Below, in pieces: positions 1 through 12,559 of a stretch of 64,000 nucleotides of DNA. The stretch comes from Anthoceros angustus (lineage: Eukaryota > Streptophyta > Anthocerotopsida > Anthocerotales > Anthocerotaceae). How positions within the stretch are numbered: position 1 is the stretch's first letter; every line of letters starts with the position of its first letter. The notes below the pieces were generated by a model. The model saw only the letters and a list, made by a program, of their open reading frames with translations, was not told where the DNA came from and did not search any database. The stretch lies in assembly GCA_010909165.1 (NCBI GenBank), contig VJWM01000007.1, forward strand, positions 186,001 to 250,000, given 5' to 3'. The position numbers were made by a program, and so were the translations under genes.

Positions 1-3000
1 TACATTTTCCAAAATTCGACATGTATGATGGTGGTTTCTAATGGCCAACCTTTTGAAGGCGACAATGTTTCACAATGTTTTGCGGAGAAGCAAGAAAATA
101 AATAGAATAGATGATTTGTCCTTGAGTAATGAAAGCACAGCCGGATGCGATCGAACACAAGTATAAGAGCATCTGCTGTGCGAGCCCTAGTGAGCCGCAG
201 TATCTGAAGAAAGAGGCTGGTCGGGGTTTTGACCAAATGGGCGTATTTGTGAGGCTCACGAAGGAGGACCATCTATACCTTGTGGCGCCCCCTACGGTGG
301 CGCAGGTGTTCAGAGACGAACTATAGCCAAGCTTAGGAGATTTTGAATTTAAGATCGACTTGCTCCATGTGCCACCCATGGATAGATTAAGGTTGAAAGC
401 GATGCGGACTTGACAAGAAGAAATGTAAGCTCGAAGAGTTTGATCAAGAGCGGTTGAGGAGGCCTCACCATCCTTTACCTTGTCAATTCTACTTGAGCCC
501 TAATCTGGATCTAAGTGCGGCTTATCTCACGGAGGGGCCGGGTCGGGGCAGGGTATGCCGTGCAGGATTGCTCAATCACGGGGTTTGAAAAGAATTGATG
601 TGAGTGTTGGTGCGGTGGCAAGTGTGCACAAGCAACAGCGAAAGTGCTTGCCTACACAAGTATTGACGCAACCCTCTCCAAACCCGGTGTATTGCACCTC
701 TTTGGAGTATAAGTCGGGACGTTGGTGCACTCCCTCTTTGGAGCATAAGTCATGATCATCCGGCCACTTGGTACAAGTGTGTCTCATTTGTCGGACGGTG
801 GGCATAGGTCTTCTTTTGGGCTCGGATGCATGGGGCATGGGTTCGCAAATCACAGCGTGAAATGAGACATGTGCATTTACGGATGGTTGGGGCCAAAATG
901 GGGTTGGAGACAAACCCTATCTTTGAGAAACTGTTAATATCTCCACTCACTCCGCTGTCAAGGGTCCAGCCACTCCTCAGGCCAAGCACGTCAAATCTCG
1001 CCCTACATGCGGAATGACTCGCTCATGGAAGTATGGAGGAAATACTCCCTCCGTCCTCACTGCCACACTCGAGCCACGAGAGAGCTGGTTTGCAGTATCA
1101 CATGGACAATTTTGGCCTTCGCAGGAACCCGAAGAGGGAGGCATCCCCACTGCTCACAGGACAACCGGTGGCTTGCCTTGCTTGGCGGTGGGCAGTGGTG
1201 GCGGGATTGCGTGCCCGGGCTAGGACTCTGCACCACATGCCTCCCTCGCCCACAGGAGGAGCTGCTCCTACCTCCTCACTAGCTTCTGAAGTTGCTGGAG
1301 AAGGGATGCCCAGCGGGCGAGGTAGATCCGGACCCGAGGTATGAACTCAATTTTATCCTGAGTTCCCAAGGTCGACTCCTACGGCTGTCAGCGGTCTGCT
1401 TGGTCCTTAGGACCCGAGAGATAAAAAGGCCTTGCATCGGCATTTCACGTATCCCCGGCCAGATGGAAGAACAAAAAACATTGAGCCTTTTAGCCGTCAG
1501 ACGGTTGGTGGGGGTCTCAAGGTGCAAAGAGGAAGCCTTAGGTGCACAAGGAATAATTGGAGCTTGAGTCAGGCCTCCGTAGGGGCCAAGGCGGAGACCC
1601 TGTTAGTGGAGGAGGAGAAAGCCTTCCGATTTGGACGGAAGTTTCTAAGTGCTTACCCATGAGCTGAAGCACATACAAAACGCAAGCATTGAGGACCTTA
1701 TGAGAGGAGGTATGAACAGACTTGAGTAAGAACTTGGTAGCTTGACCTGAATCTAGAACCAAGCTTTCTAGAGAAGCTAGGTGAAGATAGCTAGGCGAGC
1801 CTACTTGCCAAAACTGATAAGGATCACTTCTTAGACACATAGCCGGTGGAGAAGGCGGGCAGGCGGCAGAGCGATAATTGAGCTACAGCAACTTAAATCG
1901 GTTGGCGATGAGGAAAGGAGTTAAGAGACCTCAGATACAAGGTCACGGAGGCCTCTTGTGAGTTGGAGGCGGAAGGGGCCAGAGCTACGACTTCAAAGTA
2001 GCGGCATGTGAGGAGAATCGAGGATCACGAGAGGGAGGAATAGAGCGGCTCTATTTGGAGGCAAGTCGCTTAGGGAGCAAGATATCGCCCGAGTTGGAGA
2101 AGGACTTGGAAGAAGCCAGGGAGTAGGAGGCTTCTACGCTAAAACTGTTCCTCGCAGGGGGAGGGGAGAGCTCGAAGGCAAAGTTGCTGGTTAGGTTGCG
2201 GCGAGCAGGTGATCCATGGCCAATAGGAGAGTCCTGAGGCAAGGAGGAAGCAAGCGGAGAGACATCGGGAGTGGCGGGCGTTGGAGTGAATCATCACTCC
2301 ATGAGGACCTTGGCGGAGGCAAAGGGAGAGATGCAGGGAGAGACCCCAGAGGCGTGAGTAGGGTGCTCACGCCCAGAGGCCATTCGGTGGGTCGACTCAT
2401 GTATCATGCGGGCTCCTCAGGCATGGAGATCGTCACAGCATGATTGAAGGCCACAAGAGTGGGAAGGAGGTGAGAAAGCGAGGGCACGAGATAGTCACAG
2501 AACTCTAAGGGGGTCTTATGAGGACAAGGCAGCAAAGGGAGTCGGGCCGGAGGGTATGGCGGACACCCGAGGCAAGAGGAGTAAGTCCATCGCCTAAGGA
2601 GGAAGGAGGGTTCGGGCTGAGGAAGAAGCCCAAGGGAGATGGGACGGGAAGGGTCCGGTGGGTGAACCGGACTCCGGGAAGACTAAGGTGAGGATGCCCA
2701 GGGATGACGGAGCCGGACCCAAGTCCGGACTCGAGGCGAGCCGGACAAGTGTCGGAGAACCGGACTAGGTCCTGACTGGGCGACCGGGACCCCGAGGTCC
2801 ACTAGGCGACAAATTACCACAAGAGGTCGGACTCCAGTGCGATACCTGCAAAGTCCGGACTCAGGCACACCATGGTGGATCATTGTTGCAACGAGTTCCA
2901 GTGGAAGAGGGGCGAGCATTCCATCCCAGTAGCGCCAAGGGGCAACAGGACGACTTGGTGGTCAACTATGTTGTCGACATAATACAACGATAAGTCTCCG

Positions 3001-6000
3001 TGGAGGGAGAAGGGCCCCAGTGATCATCTTGGTGCGACAATGAATTAAAGTTACTCTGACTCATGAAGGGAATTGAGCCCGGCCACCAAGAGTAGATCCG
3101 GTGTAAGCGATCTAGTCTAAACCCACAAAAATGTGCCACAAGTGAATTTTTGTTTTCTTTGAGAGTGGTGTGAAATAAGTCAGTTAGCGGTAGTTGAGGA
3201 TATTCATAGTAAAATGTCCTTGGCCTATGGAGTTCTTTTGTTTTATTGCCTAGGTTAGATAATAAATGGTCGGAAACTTCGGTGTTCCTTGGCCCATGGA
3301 CCTCGGATATCCACTACAAGGTCTATATATGCGGGTAGGGGTGGTTATTTGGGGTTTATGGGTCCTAAGTTAGGGTCGACCAGTAGGCGGTTGAATGAGT
3401 ATGGGGTTGTGGGTGGGGCATGGGCGGCGTGAAGACAACCGGTGGTAGTGGAGCCAAACTTAACCCTAAGGGGTAGGGTGACGGGCGCGTTCAAGCGGGC
3501 GCCTGGTGGAGCGGCAGTGAGGAGTGGGGCCTGGGCGTGGTCGTCGAGCGCATTCGAGGCGGACGTGATCGGAGGCGAGGCGCGATCGTGGTGGAGGCCG
3601 CCTCGAACCCTCACCGGTGAAGTCGCAACCCCAGATGGAAGGAAGGCGGCCCAGCGGCAGGAGGTAGGAACCACAGGTGACCTTGAAATTGGCGGTGGCA
3701 GGTGAGGCCGAGGACTCTGCGGAAGGATGGCGCCCAAAGCCACGGTGAGATTCGCTTGCCCAATGGCCAAACATGGACCATTGGAAAGTCCGAGGGGCAC
3801 AGTGAAGGAGCTCGCTGGGTTCATGGAGAAGCGGTGGAATTACAGTCGGGGGTGCGAGTCGCTCGCCACCTAAAGACAAGCGGGCGAGGGAATTAGAGCA
3901 AAACCTCGAGATTGGGACTGGCATTGGTTAGGGAAGTGTATGGGCGCAGCAAGGAGGAGGCGGGGGTTTGGTGATGGAACCTTCTCGGAAAAGGAGCTGA
4001 CGGCAGCCGCCCGTGAAGGCGGGCGTAATCCGGAACCCAATGGTTGGGCGGCGAGAATTGGCAACGGTTAATGGAGTCGGCGGATGGCTTCTCCCTTCTC
4101 TGACACTGAAGCGATTATTTGTCGACCACCACTTCGTTGTTCCTCCATGAAGTTGTCAAAATCGATTGAGGACGAATCCTCTTTGAGAAGTTGAGTGAAG
4201 AAAGGTTGAATATTTCTCCTACCCCGGCCTCTCTAATTTCACCATTCCTAGTTCATCTTTATGCGCATGCTAATTGCACGCGGTAGAAATTGTGGCCTCC
4301 TTCATATGTGGAAGCCGTCGAGGTGAAGTGGAAGCGGAGGAGCCTAAGGAGGAAATTGAGGAGGAATCGGACGGTGGGAGTCCATGGCGGCAGGCGATTC
4401 GAGGAAGAGAAGGAAATTTCTACCGGCAAGAGAGGAAGGCCGGGAGTGGCGGGCGGTCCCAATGAAAAAGTGAAGGTGGGCCAGCGTCCTGGTCAGCGGG
4501 TGCGCTTCTGAGGAAAAAGCAAAGAAAATGAAAGCCAAACGGGAGGTGGCGGAGGAAGAGGCGCGGTCAGGAAGAAAATTTCTTGACTTGGATGCGGATG
4601 ATGAGCGGCCAGGGAGGTGGGGCGACCTCGGAGGCGGACCCCTCCTCGGCATGGGAAGAGATTTTCAAGGGACTCCAGCAGCGAGGTGGGCCGGCCGGGT
4701 GGTGAGGTGCGCACTTTGTTGGGAAGGAAGGTGCTCGACGGAGGATGGCGTCTGCAGGGGCCGCGCAGGTGGAATTCGAGGCGGCGACGATGATCCGGGC
4801 CCAAGCGGATTTGTTGGACCAAGCGGCCTTGGCTCTCACATGGCTCAGTGTGCAAGGGCGGCGGGAGGAAGTGGTGAAGGCCAGGTTTGACGAAGGAGAA
4901 GCCCAGCGCAAGCAACTGGAGGAAGACAAGCGGGCCTTAGAGGAGATAAGAATCAAGCTTCAGGAGGATTTGTGCAGGGCCCAGGAGAAGCTGCAGGCCA
5001 TGACGAGTCAGCAGGAAGCGCTCATGGCTCAAATCAAGGATGCCCACGAGTCAAACCAGGAGATGCAGGGAGAGTTGTTGCGAGCCCAGGAGCAGGAGGC
5101 GGCCTCGGTGGAGAAGGTCCATAAGGCGGAGCAGTATAAGCAGGAGCAGGATGAGGCACGTGGCGAACCGAGAAAGAAGGGCGAGGTGGCGGGACTACGG
5201 CCGGGGTAGTGGAAGGCACTGGGAGGGAAGGACAGCCAAGGTGAAACACCTACTTCTTTGGACCAACGGCGTCGTGGAGACCACTACAGTGGTAGCGGAA
5301 GCGGCGATGGGCGGGACGGGGCCGACGCGGCACCCGAGGACATGGACGAGCAACGGTGTAGTCTACGGGAGGAGGGAGCACCTCACTGCGGAGGTCCTAT
5401 TATGTTGCGGCACATGGATGAGGAAACTTACGTGCACGGTCTATATGTGAATGGGGCAGCGTGCTTAACTTCCTTGTCCATGTGCGTGTGGAAATAGGAG
5501 GATCGGTCCTACCTCGCAAGTGAGGACCCAGTGCATACTTCTACCATTGCGCAGTGTGGGGATTGGCCCCTATTATGCGGAGGCGACCTTGGAGGAGTTG
5601 AGTGAAGAGGAGGTCCGAGCTTGGGTGGATGAGGCGGTGGTAATCCTCGGCAATAGGCGGCAGCGGAAGGCGGAAGCTCAGGCGGTATGCCCTCAATTAG
5701 GCGTCCGGCGGTGGTGAGGTGGAAGTCACAGGGAAAACCCGTCGGATCGGCGTGGCGGGAGGGCTCGTGGCGGCGGCGATGGAGGACGAAGGGCAGCGGA
5801 CGAGTCGGGGAGGGGCGCGGATAGCGTAGGCAATAGGTGGTAGCATCCTAGGAATGAAATTTGGGTAGGATGCCCTGGACTAGATCGCTTAGAATTGTGG
5901 GTGCGTCCCTTAGCTTTTTAGGATCTGAAATGGGAAAGCAGGGCCGATGTATAAGAGGGCAACTTTTGCCCACCACAGATAACTCTGGTTGAGATCCCCG

Positions 6001-6230
6001 CACTGTGGCTGGTTGGAGCGTCCAGGTTAGGAGGTGGTGTGGAGGCAGCTCACTAGTGGTCGAGAGCTTGCTCCATAGCGGGAGGAAGGAGGTGATGGAG
6101 CAATTTCTTGGAGGAAGCCAAGGGATCGGCGGGTGCGGAGCTTGCTCGTGCTTTCCTGCGGCCCGAGTTCTTCCCTCCTTCACCTTTAAACGAAAGTTGT
6201 GTTCGAAATCGAGTGTGTGAGTGCATGGTT
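1..6230. repeat. Purine-rich degenerate repetitive DNA, LTR-element-like
   Basis: The plus strand is strongly enriched in G and A (runs of gga, gag, ggcgg) over several kilobases, and no open frame reads as a conserved protein family. Short TATA-like stretches resemble LTR promoter blocks (tctatatatgcggg near 3326, tgtataagagggc near 5949). The only convincing protein-like frame is the coiled coil at 4745-5209, listed separately. I read the block as old, broken retroelement sequence, but found no matched LTR pair or reverse transcriptase, so the class is uncertain. Confidence 0.4.
4745..5209 (+). pseudogene. Coiled-coil ORF, possible retroelement gag fragment
   Basis: A 154-residue open frame begins MASAGAAQVEFEAATMIR and soon becomes a continuous heptad-like coiled coil rich in E, K, Q and A (about residues 45-140). 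It has no zinc knuckle, protease or other catalytic motif. It sits inside the purine-rich repetitive block, with no intron signals or neighbouring gene. I do not recognise a family. A gag-like or plant-repeat-encoded structural ORF is one reading. The other is that the Glu/Lys/Gln-rich frame is only a by-product of the GA-rich base composition. Confidence 0.3.
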
Positions 6231-6245
6231 GGTAGCTGTGGGCGG

Positions 6246-6472
6246 GTGAGGGAGGAGAGAGAGAGAGAGATCGGGTGAAGGAGAGATCAAATCATGCAGC
6301 GATCACGAGGTGTGAGATCGTAAGTGGGAAGAGTAAAGGAATTGGAGGCGTTAGCGATGGAGGTGTGTGAATTGAAACTCAAACGGTCTTGCGGTGGAAA
6401 GTGCACAAGGAAAACAACTCTAGTAGAAACCGTGTGGGGTGGCCCTTACGTGTGTGTGTGTGTGTGTGTGTG
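6246..6472. repeat. GA and GT microsatellites
   Basis: A (GA)n run lies near 6252-6268 and a (TG)n run near 6449-6472, both pure dinucleotide repeats. They lie between repetitive blocks and do not overlap a recognisable gene. Confidence 0.8.
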
Positions 6473-6899
6473 AGGAGCGTGCGAGGTATCCTAGGACTTT
6501 GGTCTCTAGGGAAGGTGAAGTGTGGAGTGCGAATAACGTGATCTGTGTGTGCGTGCTGGATCCGCATGGCGCCGCACAGAGATGAGTTACTAGGGTTTGG
6601 TGTGGGACCCACCTCGGTGGTTGTAACTACCGGTAGTGGCTCGAATCGGTCGTGGAGCGAGATTTGAGGTCGAGGAGTTAGGTCCGTGGTAGTTGGGTAA
6701 GACAGAGGGGTAGCCGTAGTAGAAGATAGGTGTAAGAGTAGTAGCGGTCCGATCAGCTTAGGCAAAGGTTGGTAGCGATAGAAGGTAGCGTCTTTTGGCA
6801 CAAACCATTCCCTTGGGAGCGAATCCCAGGACTACAACGACATGGAGGGTAAATGTGGACCTCACTGTGCCCCACGACATGGGTCGTCAACCCACAGAA

Positions 6900-7340
6900 A
6901 GTTAGGGGGGATAGGGGGTTGTGTGCTAGGACACAGTGAGCTGGACATCAACTCAGAATAGGAGTGTAATAAAGGCGCCCCCCTAGGGCGTAGTATAAGA
7001 GGGCAGATGCCAATCCAGTAAATCATCTTTCTTTTGGGGTTGATACCACATTATCATTGCAGACCCTTGTGTGTCCTTCGCTAACGCGAGTCCTGAGTCA
7101 GTAAGACTACTCCGGGAGATCCGAGTCCTAGTGACGGACCCAACGGTGGTGGTGTGTGTACAGCGCAGACGATCAGGGGACCCTTGCTCCGTAATGCAGG
7201 ATGGCGTCGGGCGGACCGGAGCGTATGAGACTAGCAGAACTCCGAGAGGGCGTGCAGAGCCCGGACGGAGAGGCCTGGTTGAACGATTACGGAGGTTTGT
7301 GGCCATGCAGGCCACCCACGATTTCCAAGTGGTGATGTGT
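6900..7340 (+). mobile_element. Possible LTR and gag start of a degenerate retroelement
   Basis: A block near 6917-7040 has an LTR-like layout: a TATA-like tagtataagagggc, then an initiation-like region with little coding character. About 150 bp downstream a short open frame starts at 7201 (MASGGPERMRLAELREG) and runs about 44 codons to a stop. The order resembles LTR, leader, gag start. No primer-binding site, second LTR or pol domain was found, so this is tentative. Confidence 0.25.
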
Positions 7341-7693
7341 AATGAGTGTGGTAGGAGAAGCGGACTAGTAAAGACAGGGACGGACTGGTAGGAAACAGAA
7401 GCGAATGAGTCCTTAAACGTTTGGCCACGCCGGGCCTGTCCGGTGGACTCTTAGGGGTCATAAGGAAGCGAAAACGATCGCATTGAGGTCTCGGGTTGGC
7501 ATCCATCCCGACGACGAGGCAAGGATCGGACCGCGTACGTGCAAAACGAAACAAACCATTCCCTCGGGAACGGACCCCTTATTGCAACAACACGGGATTA
7601 GTGCGCGCCTGGTTGGCCGTCAGCGAAAGTCGCGCCACAGGCATTATCATTAAATCGTTCAGTCAATCCATGGGCATCGGTAACACATCCTGA
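7341..7693. other. No recognisable gene
   Basis: The stretch reads as mixed repeat DNA. A short motif near 7557 (cattccctcgggaacg) resembles one near 6807 (cattcccttgggagcg), which hints at two related repeat fragments. No conserved frame, splice pattern or RNA gene is visible. Confidence 0.4.
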
Positions 7694-8200
7694 TTAGACC
7701 CGAGACTTAAATACTTTAGTCTTGGAGCAACGAAGAACCTCGTCAGAAATCAACAATCCATGCCAAACGTCACAAAGCAAGGCTTTAATCGAAAAACCTT
7801 TATTGCCATAAGTCACACTCGTCCAGTTTGACCAAAGAGCAATTAAGGCAGATGGCCAAAGCATAGACCACCATTTATTCTTTATGGAAGAGACCTCCAA
7901 AGTTTCCATTAAGGTTGAACAATACAACATGGATAGACAAAACCAAGATTGGATTGGATTAGATAAAACTCTTCTCAAGCCAAGCCAAGTCATCCAGAAC
8001 TGTTGTGCAAAGTCACAAAAAAAAAACGAAGTGTTCACTTTTGTAAAAAGCACCTTGACCACATAAGAAACAAATATTGTTCCTTGCTGCTTCCACAAAC
8101 CACCCTATCAATGAGCGTTTGGCAAAGCAGCTTGGCAAACCTGCCACACCAAAGAAGTATGTTCTGGGAGAATTCCTCTTTAACTCCATCATCATTTCAG
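7694..8200 (-). pseudogene. LINE reverse transcriptase C-terminal zf-RVT fragment
   Basis: On the minus strand, two overlapping frames together give the pattern of the plant LINE reverse transcriptase zinc-binding tail (zf-RVT). There is W-F-V-E-A-A-R-N-N-I, then CFLCGQG, then HFVFF continuing into CDFAQQFW with a run of tryptophans after it. The frame switch lies at a long A/T homopolymer around 8017-8027. Such domains close the ORF2 of plant non-LTR elements and are normally preceded by a reverse transcriptase. Here only weak, stop-riddled coding traces continue upstream (8200-9150). It is a dead relic. Confidence 0.55.
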
Positions 8201-9160
8201 AATATGAAGTTGAAAGGATAGCATAAGATGAAGATGGTTAGACAAAGGCAATTTCCCCTTAGGCATGGAATATTGGACAATTCTTTTATAAAGCACTATA
8301 CACCCGAAGTTCAAAAAGAAAACCATCGGATCTCCGGAAAAAGCTTTCTTAGGCCACCAAATCAAGTGAGATAAAGCTGCTCAGTGACAACCTACAAAAA
8401 AACTAGGCCAGAAGCATAGTAATTTTCATCTGTCCTCCAAAGTAGCGAGTTCACAATCTAAGAGCGAATGTTTCTTACTCTTAGACAAGAAAAAGCCGAC
8501 GTAAGCTGGAGCAAAAAAGGATGGCATAACCCTAGCATTGAAAGATAAAGACATGGCCAACTAAGTCAAGGGGAGAGAAAATTCTCTAAAGTGTCCATCA
8601 GGGATTGACCACTTATCTAGGAAAAATATGGAAGACTATGAGAAGACATGTCGTGGATTGATATTTCGGACATCAAAACTCGAAAAGTCTCCATCTGATA
8701 AGGACCAATCAGCATGCAAAGAGAGAAAAATAGCTTAATGAATACCCTGATGAAGCCAAGTATGTATTCGAGTAGCAGCTAACCTGGAAAGGCCAAACAC
8801 CTCCCCAAGGTAACACTTGTTTTCCAGTTCAACCTGTTGCATCTCCCAACCTTCGAAGCATACATATCCAGCGTTAATAAGGGTTTGGGTTTGCAAATCC
8901 TAGCCACAAAATGAGATTTTTCCAATCTGATCAAACCCCTCAACAAGAATGGAGAGAGCTATATGAGAATGAATAGCATGTTTCCTTCTACCCTGGCCAA
9001 GCACAAAAAGGAAATTGGTCCAAAGGCAGCCCACATAAGAGAAGAAACACCAGTGTCCAGCAGAGGTGTGGAGGCAAATACATGGGCCAAACCTGACCAA
9101 CCTTCCGAAACAGCCCGCACCTGGCTAGTTGATGCATGATGTAACCTTTCCAATGAAAAT
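8201..9160 (-). mobile_element. Probable further LINE relic, heavily mutated
   Basis: Minus-strand frames immediately 5' of the zf-RVT fragment give stretches rich in W, F, C and L (for example LDQFPFCAWPGRRKHAIHSH near 8960-9020) with frequent stops. This is typical of a decayed non-LTR element. Assignment rests mostly on adjacency to the zf-RVT piece. No YADD catalytic box is readable. Confidence 0.3.
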
Positions 9161-10824
9161 CAATGGGACTTTGGCAGGCCTTTAATTACACACTTGGACT
9201 GAAGAACTCTAGCTTTGGTGAAACGTGAGCTTCAAGCATGACTGTTGATTTGATTCTGTGGCATGGCCGTTAAACTATGCTGTGTAATGTTGCGTACAGC
9301 GAACATGATTGTATGTTGGAAGAGATCACTACTTCCAGCAGCATGTGCAAGTGGAGCTACTTGTCTCTAGCAATGGCGGGTAGTGAGGTACTTGCATATT
9401 CGAGGTCAATTGGTTACTCCACGACACCTATCCTTTTGCTGCATCACTACCTTGCAATCTGGACAGAAAATAGAATAAGAGTGGTTGATATCAGCTAAGA
9501 GGAAGTTCTTTTAATGGAGAATCAAGAAGAATCTTGTTTCAATCTCGAGACAGAGTTAGAAACGGATGAAAATTTTAAATAAGCTGTTGTAAAAGCTAAA
9601 AAACGAGTATAAAAGTGAAAGAAACGAAATAAATTGAACGAAGCGTCCGGTTAATCCATCAAGAAACGGGTGTCCGGTGCAGGGGTCCGGAAATGCCTTA
9701 CCTTTACTCTACATTGTCCATATGTATGTACAGCCGCACATGTTAGATTGTAGAGCCGCCCTAAACAGACATTTTAACTCGGCTTTACGGAGGCGATGGT
9801 GGGCATGTATGTACATACACAATGCCAACAGGTGCAGCCGGAGTAAGAAGGAATGGAAAAGAAACGTTCAGAGGCGCATGTTCGGCTGCGGGTGTGGGAA
9901 CGGTAAAGCGAGGGCAGGCTGACAAGATGAGCTCTTTTTAGACATTGAAGCAGGTGGGTGAGCACAGAGTTACTCGCTTCCAGCTGTGCTTTAGCAAAGC
10001 GATATATGCGTCCGTGGGACGGGTGTCTTGGTTTCATCTCTCTCTCTCGCCCACGCCCACACGCTCGGCCTGCGGTAGCTGCCCGGGTCCCTTCTGCCTT
10101 CTGGCCTCGTAGACCTCGTACCCCTCGCACAGCAGAGCATAGCAGAGCGGAGAGCCGCGTAGTCCAGCCCGGCCCGGCCCAGCCCAGCCCAGACCAAGCA
10201 CTGCGGCAACGACGCAGGCAGCAGCACGGACTACGACGCCAGATGCGACCGCTCCCGCGCAATGAGCCCGGCGAAGGAGGCCGTCACGCTGGGCCCCGGC
10301 CCTGGAGCGCGCCCCGCCGGTCTGCCACGACCTGAGGCGGCGTAGGGGCAAGCAAATCAAGGCGGGGGTGACATGGATCAGGCCTCGCTGCGGGACACAC
10401 GGATTGCCTCGCCTCCTCTGCGCATTGTCGGCGCCAGGCCGCTCGCCTGACGCAGCCCGGGCCGCAATTTTCTGCCTCCAGCGCATCCCGCTGCCACCGG
10501 GGGCTGGACGCTTCACTGCCTTGGCAAGGTACGCAAACTTCTGGCTTCGCTAGGGTTGGATGGAGGATCCCAGTCACAGGCTCCGGATTTGGTGCCTGGC
10601 GGCACCGGCGTAGGATTTAGGCGCTGCATCCTTGTACTTCTTGGCTGGATCTAGCTAGCTTCCCCTCGTGTTTGCGCGCAATCGCATTTTTGGCGTAGGG
10701 TTTGACTCTGCACTCCTGGCTTGGTAGACTGGTGAGATGTGGCAGATGCGCGACCGGGCTCGGCTCAGTCTGCTGGTGAAGGGAGCTAGGTCGGATAAGG
10801 GCTAGTTACATCCGCTGCAATGAA
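9161..10824. promoter_or_regulatory. Upstream region and probable 5' UTR of the DHHC gene
   Basis: 9161-9900 holds no convincing gene. From about 9990 the sequence becomes GC-rich, with a pyrimidine patch (tctctctctcgcccacg near 10037) of the kind found near plant transcription starts. A tandem ggcccggcccagcccagccc stretch lies at about 10170-10190. A good splice donor (ggcaaggtacgc near 10528) could begin a 5' UTR intron ending before the start codon at 10831. The transcription start is not determinable by eye. Confidence 0.35.
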
Positions 10825-10830
10825 GTGGAG

Positions 10831-12559
10831 ATGTTTGTAGCTCACGTACAGGCGCCCGTGAGTGGGGAATCCGCGGACACGATCATGGCGAAGCGTGTGT
10901 ACCAGGTGTGGAAAGGGAGCAACAGGTTTTTCCTCTACGGAAGATTAATATTCGGCCCTGATGTCAGGTCTCTGGCTGTGACTATTTTCCTGATCGTCGT
11001 GCCCACCGTCATTTTCTGCGTCTTTGTTGGGAGGGACTTGCTGAAGAGGATCGACCACGGCTGGGGGGTAGCCATTATTGCGGTCACCTCGGTCTACATG
11101 ATAGGGCTTTTGTTCCTGCTGCTGCTCACGTCAGGAAGAGATCCGGGTATTCTTCCGAGGAATACGCATCCGCCAGAGCCTGAAGAGGATCTTGACAATG
11201 CTGCGTCTCCAGCTGAGTGGGGTGGCCAGACACCTAGGCTCCGCTTTCCTCGGACTAAGGATGTGATTGTCAATGGCGTGGCGGTCAAGACCAAGTATTG
11301 CGATACTTGCATGTTATACAGACCTCCCCGCTGCTCTCATTGCTCTATCTGTAACAACTGCGTCCAGCGCTTTGACCACCACTGTCCATGGGTTGGGCAG
11401 TGCATTGGACAGCGAAATTACAGGTTCTTCTTCATGTTTGTCTTCTCCACGACTCTCTTGTGCATTTTTGTGTTTTCCATGTCGGCTTGGAACATCAAGT
11501 TTCATATGAAGCCCGGAAATGGTCACTCGCGAACAGTGTGGAGGGCTTTGGCAACTGCCCCTGCATCCATTGTGCTCATGGTATACACATTCGTAGCAGT
11601 GTGGTTTGTTGGTGGGCTTACCATGTTTCACCTGTACCTCATCAGCACCAATCAGGTCAGCCGTGTCTCAGTTGGATTTCTTTTCTTTGCTTGTGGTTGG
11701 AAATTTCCAACTAGGGGCTTGTGTTTCTGCTGTTTTGTCTGACTTTCTTTTCTAAGGTCTCTTGGTTATTACGATGAGGTTGTCGCGAGTAGCAGGCCTC
11801 AAGGCCACCTCTTTGTTGTTGTAAGGTTAGCCTCTTAATGAGAGGAGAGATAGCTATGCTGTGGTCAGCCTGTTGAGAGGCGAGTTTGTGCATGGTTTGC
11901 CATGGTTGACATAGCCCTCCCCTCCCTCTTTCAGGCATTGACTTTTGGTGTGCTGTTTAGTTAGAGCTTACTGAGTACAGTGCGCTTTCTGCCGCCCATG
12001 CTAGCCCCTATCAGCATGATCAATGACCTGGAGCTCAGCACTTCTCACCAGGGTATGCATCTGATGTGTCCTGTTCTCTGTTGTGCAGACAACCTATGAA
12101 AACTTTAGGTACCGGTATGACAGTAAGGTGAATCCATACAACCGGGGAGTGTGGAAGAATTTCCAGGAGATCTTTTTCACCAAAATTGAGAAGTCTAAGA
12201 ATAAGTTTCGTGCCAGGGTGGAGGTGGAGCCTTCATCTGGGCAAATCCATTCTCAGGTTTCAGACAGTGAATTGACCCGATCGGATGGAATGAAAGCCTC
12301 AGCTGACCTTGAAATGGGGAAAACGTCATGGCCTGTACCCACAGAAGAGGTTTTGGGTGATTTGCACACTCGCGTGAGTGACGTTGGAGATCTGCCCATG
12401 GATAGTAAAGATGGATACGAGTTTGCCCTGGCTTTGGGCTCCTGCGATAATCATGAGCCAAGGAGTGCACCTCACCCCAGGCGGTCGAGCTGGGGTCTGG
12501 AAAAGTGGAAGCTGGGAGATAACGCCGGACATTCTTGCGTTAACTGGCAGTGCAGCTGA
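10831..12559 (+). CDS. DHHC protein S-acyltransferase (PAT), two exons, frameshifted C terminus
   Basis: Exons 10831-11655 and 12089-12559 join cleanly across ...ACCAATCAG|gtcagc and ttgtgcag|ACAACC, giving about 431 residues. The enzyme palmitoylates cysteines of membrane-associated proteins. Hydrophobic segments at about 51-71 and 80-102 precede the cysteine-rich domain (CDTCMLYRPPRCSHC, then DHHC at about 182-185), and two more follow. The TTxE motif reads TTYENFRYRYD at the start of exon 2. Sequence and length match the Arabidopsis PAT05-PAT09 type. An inner ATG at 10885 (MAKRVYQVWKG) is an alternative start. The C terminus is shifted: an extra base near 12497, compared with the downstream duplicate, moves the conserved ending SWEITPDILALTGSAAEG out of frame. 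That ending can still be read in another frame to 12608. The break may be a consensus error. Confidence 0.9.
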
